A model generated the notes under the pieces. It did not search any database. It was given only the letters and a program-made list of their open reading frames with translations, and was not told where the DNA came from. From Flavobacterium ovatum (GTDB taxonomy: Bacteria > Bacteroidota > Bacteroidia > Flavobacteriales > Flavobacteriaceae): 64,000 nt of DNA. Both the position numbers and the translations under genes were made by a program. The DNA is taken from positions 2,817,001 to 2,881,000 of the forward strand of contig NZ_CP160035.1 of NCBI RefSeq assembly GCF_040703125.1. Direction: 5' to 3'. Shown piece after piece: positions 62,731-64,000 of this stretch (its first letter is position 1; each line of letters opens with the position of its first letter).

Positions 62731-63783
62731 TTACTGCCCAATAATCCCGATATAACGCTCTAAAGATTCTTTTTCTATTTGAGCGATAAATAACAAAAAA
62801 TCTTCTTTATTATTTTGTGTTTGGGCCGTTTCTAGTGATTGATAATAACGCATCCTATTGTCATAATCACCTTTAATATTAGCAATCACATAACCATGTT
62901 GCAATAAAATCAAGTTCATCACCAAACGAGAAGTTCTACCATTACCATCAATAAAAGGATGAATAGTAACCAGTCGCTCATGCATCTCAGCCGCCAAAAC
63001 TACAGGATGAAGGTTGTTTTTATGGGTTTCATACCAAATGTAGAAGTCTTCCATATCCTTGGCAACCATATAAGGCTGTGGTGGCAAATAACTACTTCCT
63101 TTGATCATTACTTGTACTTTTTTTCTATAACGTCCAGCATCTTCGGGATTAATCCCTCTTAAAATCAAGTTATGAATAGACAATACTTCTCTTTCATTCA
63201 AGGAGCTGTTTTTCTCCATCAAATGTTTGATGTGGGCTATGGCTTCTTGATGGTTAATCGCTTCAAGGTGTTCTCGCATGCTTTTTCCAGAAATGGTCAA
63301 TCCTTCATTGATAACCAAATCGGTTTCACGAAGCGTAAGTGTGTTACCTTCAATACGATTACTTTCAAATGTATATTCAAGTTCTAAGGCTTGTGCAATC
63401 CTATAACTATCAAATTGGCGAAATTGATCTAATTTTTTTTTCAAAGCATCAATTTCATCCAATACTACTTGTAGTTGTTTTGAAATAATATTATTCGTGG
63501 CGCTTCTTAGGTATTTGATTTCTTCTTCGGCTTCTTTTAAAGCTTTTAAGGCTAGTGCATCGTCGCCAATTTCATAAAGGATTTTTTCTTTTAACCAAGC
63601 CACCATCAATGTCTCATAGCTAATTTCTAGAATTGTCGACAGTTTTAAAACTTGGTCTTTAGTTGGTTTACGAGTGCCGCTTTCAAACTTACTTACTAAT
63701 GCTTGGTCTATACCCATCATTTGGGCCAGTTCTCTTGTTTTGAGTCCTTTTTGTTCTCTAGCTGTTTTTAGTAAGGTTCTCAT
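62731..63783 (-). CDS. Fic-family protein with N-terminal HTH
   Basis: A 350-residue protein. The N-terminal XRE-type HTH is LKTRELAQMMGIDQALVSKF (about 14-33). A coiled linker leads to the Fic domain: an inhibitory helix motif in FESNRIEGNTL (S-x3-E-G), then the active site IHPFIDGNGRTSRLV (HPFxDGNGRxxR, near residue 273). It transfers AMP to hydroxyls of other proteins and is self-inhibited. The HTH suggests that it also binds DNA. Its direction is toward pcm. Confidence 0.9.
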   Translation of the reverse strand: MRTLLKTAREQKGLKTRELAQMMGIDQALVSKFESGTRKPTKDQVLKLSTILEISYETLMVAWLKEKILYEIGDDALALKALKEAEEEIKYLRSATNNIISKQLQVVLDEIDALKKKLDQFRQFDSYRIAQALELEYTFESNRIEGNTLTLRETDLVINEGLTISGKSMREHLEAINHQEAIAHIKHLMEKNSSLNEREVLSIHNLILRGINPEDAGRYRKKVQVMIKGSSYLPPQPYMVAKDMEDFYIWYETHKNNLHPVVLAAEMHERLVTIHPFIDGNGRTSRLVMNLILLQHGYVIANIKGDYDNRMRYYQSLETAQTQNNKEDFLLFIAQIEKESLERYIGIIGQ

Positions 63784-63890
63784 AATTTATATTATTTTTG
63801 CACTTAAAAAGTGTCATGACAAATTTAGTCATATTTTATAAGTAAAAAAAACATTACCCAATTTTAATTAAATAATGTTCTAATTTATAG

Positions 63891-64000
63891 CTATTTATAT
63901 ATTTTCTTGATTCGGTCTAAATCTCTTTTGGTATCTTGTTCTTTCAAAGATTCTCTTTTGTCATAGGTTTTCTTACCTCTACAAAGACCTATTTCTAATT
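63891..64000 (-). CDS. smpB: SsrA-binding protein SmpB, C-terminal fragment
   Basis: The minus strand from the window edge reads LEIGLCRGKKTYDKRESLKE, then KRDLDRIKKIYK and TAG. This is the basic C-terminus of SmpB (GKK-x-YDKRE), which binds tmRNA for ribosome rescue. Only 36 codons are in the window; the start lies beyond 64000. Confidence 0.88.
   Translation of the reverse strand, partial: LEIGLCRGKKTYDKRESLKEQDTKRDLDRIKKIYK

Overview
The window looks like chromosomal DNA of a Flavobacterium-like member of the Bacteroidota. It is AT-rich, and several genes have the TAnnTTTG promoter element of that phylum, with a TTG or TTTG box about 18-22 nt upstream. The gene pairs are also typical: DUF3822 with RsmD, a fused MsrB-MsrA, FabI, an acyl-ACP thioesterase, and an RNase P RNA of bacterial type. 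No rRNA, tRNA or CRISPR array was seen.

Layout. (1) 1-13998 is the right part of an integrated element abutting the 3' end of mnmE. It carries the tail of a type I restriction-modification locus (hsdM end, a DUF1016 nuclease, hsdS), two unknown genes, a GmrSD-type DUF262/DUF1524 protein, two further unknown genes, a primase/helicase-like pair (DUF6371, DUF3987), small zinc-ribbon/HTH proteins and a tyrosine integrase. The 3' end of mnmE is a plausible attachment site; the far end lies outside the window. (2) 13999-31040 is mostly core: mnmE, two UspA paralogues, a broken CDGSH gene, msrBA, rnpB, panE, rsmD, topB, a nitroreductase, two tiny membrane proteins, an IS30 element, a DUF1853 gene and a TlpA-type thioredoxin. 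(3) About 31.3-45.4 kb is the most unusual part, an integron-like cassette array read on the minus strand. Five attC-like imperfect palindromes separate cassettes. For every cassette whose two ends can be seen, the 7-10 bases at its start are the exact reverse complement of the bases where its downstream attC begins, as in true integrons. A tyrosine recombinase (44358-45401) and a palindrome-rich attI-like site stand at the right end. The cargo is largely defence- or toxin-related: a YefM/Txe pair with a nonsense mutation in the toxin, AbiE, a RecB/DEDD nuclease fused to an IS66 transposase, an IS91-family element, a trypsin-like protease with DUF2971, a HEPN-NB-ARC STAND NTPase, and a small acidic protein. 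(4) 45.5-64 kb returns to core genes: a frameshifted IS4-type element, fabI, a glycosyltransferase, coaE, a histidine kinase/response regulator pair, mepB-like, acyl-ACP thioesterase, miaA, a K+ channel, an exonuclease/GIY-YIG protein, a YggS-type protein, 3-hydroxybutyryl-CoA dehydrogenase, a Gfo/Idh oxidoreductase, pcm, a Fic protein and the end of smpB.

Intergenic DNA is rich in structured repeats: a three-copy hairpin family with a conserved loop and changing stems, a two-copy 170-210 bp repeat, a Flavo-1-like motif, a ~60-bp minisatellite after fabI, and nested palindromes. Four genes carry visible lesions: CDGSH, the Txe toxin, the IS4 transposase, and probably the integrase of the IS91-type unit.

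Limits: all family names rest on motif reading without database searches. Coordinates of non-ORF elements were counted by hand and may be off by one or two bases.
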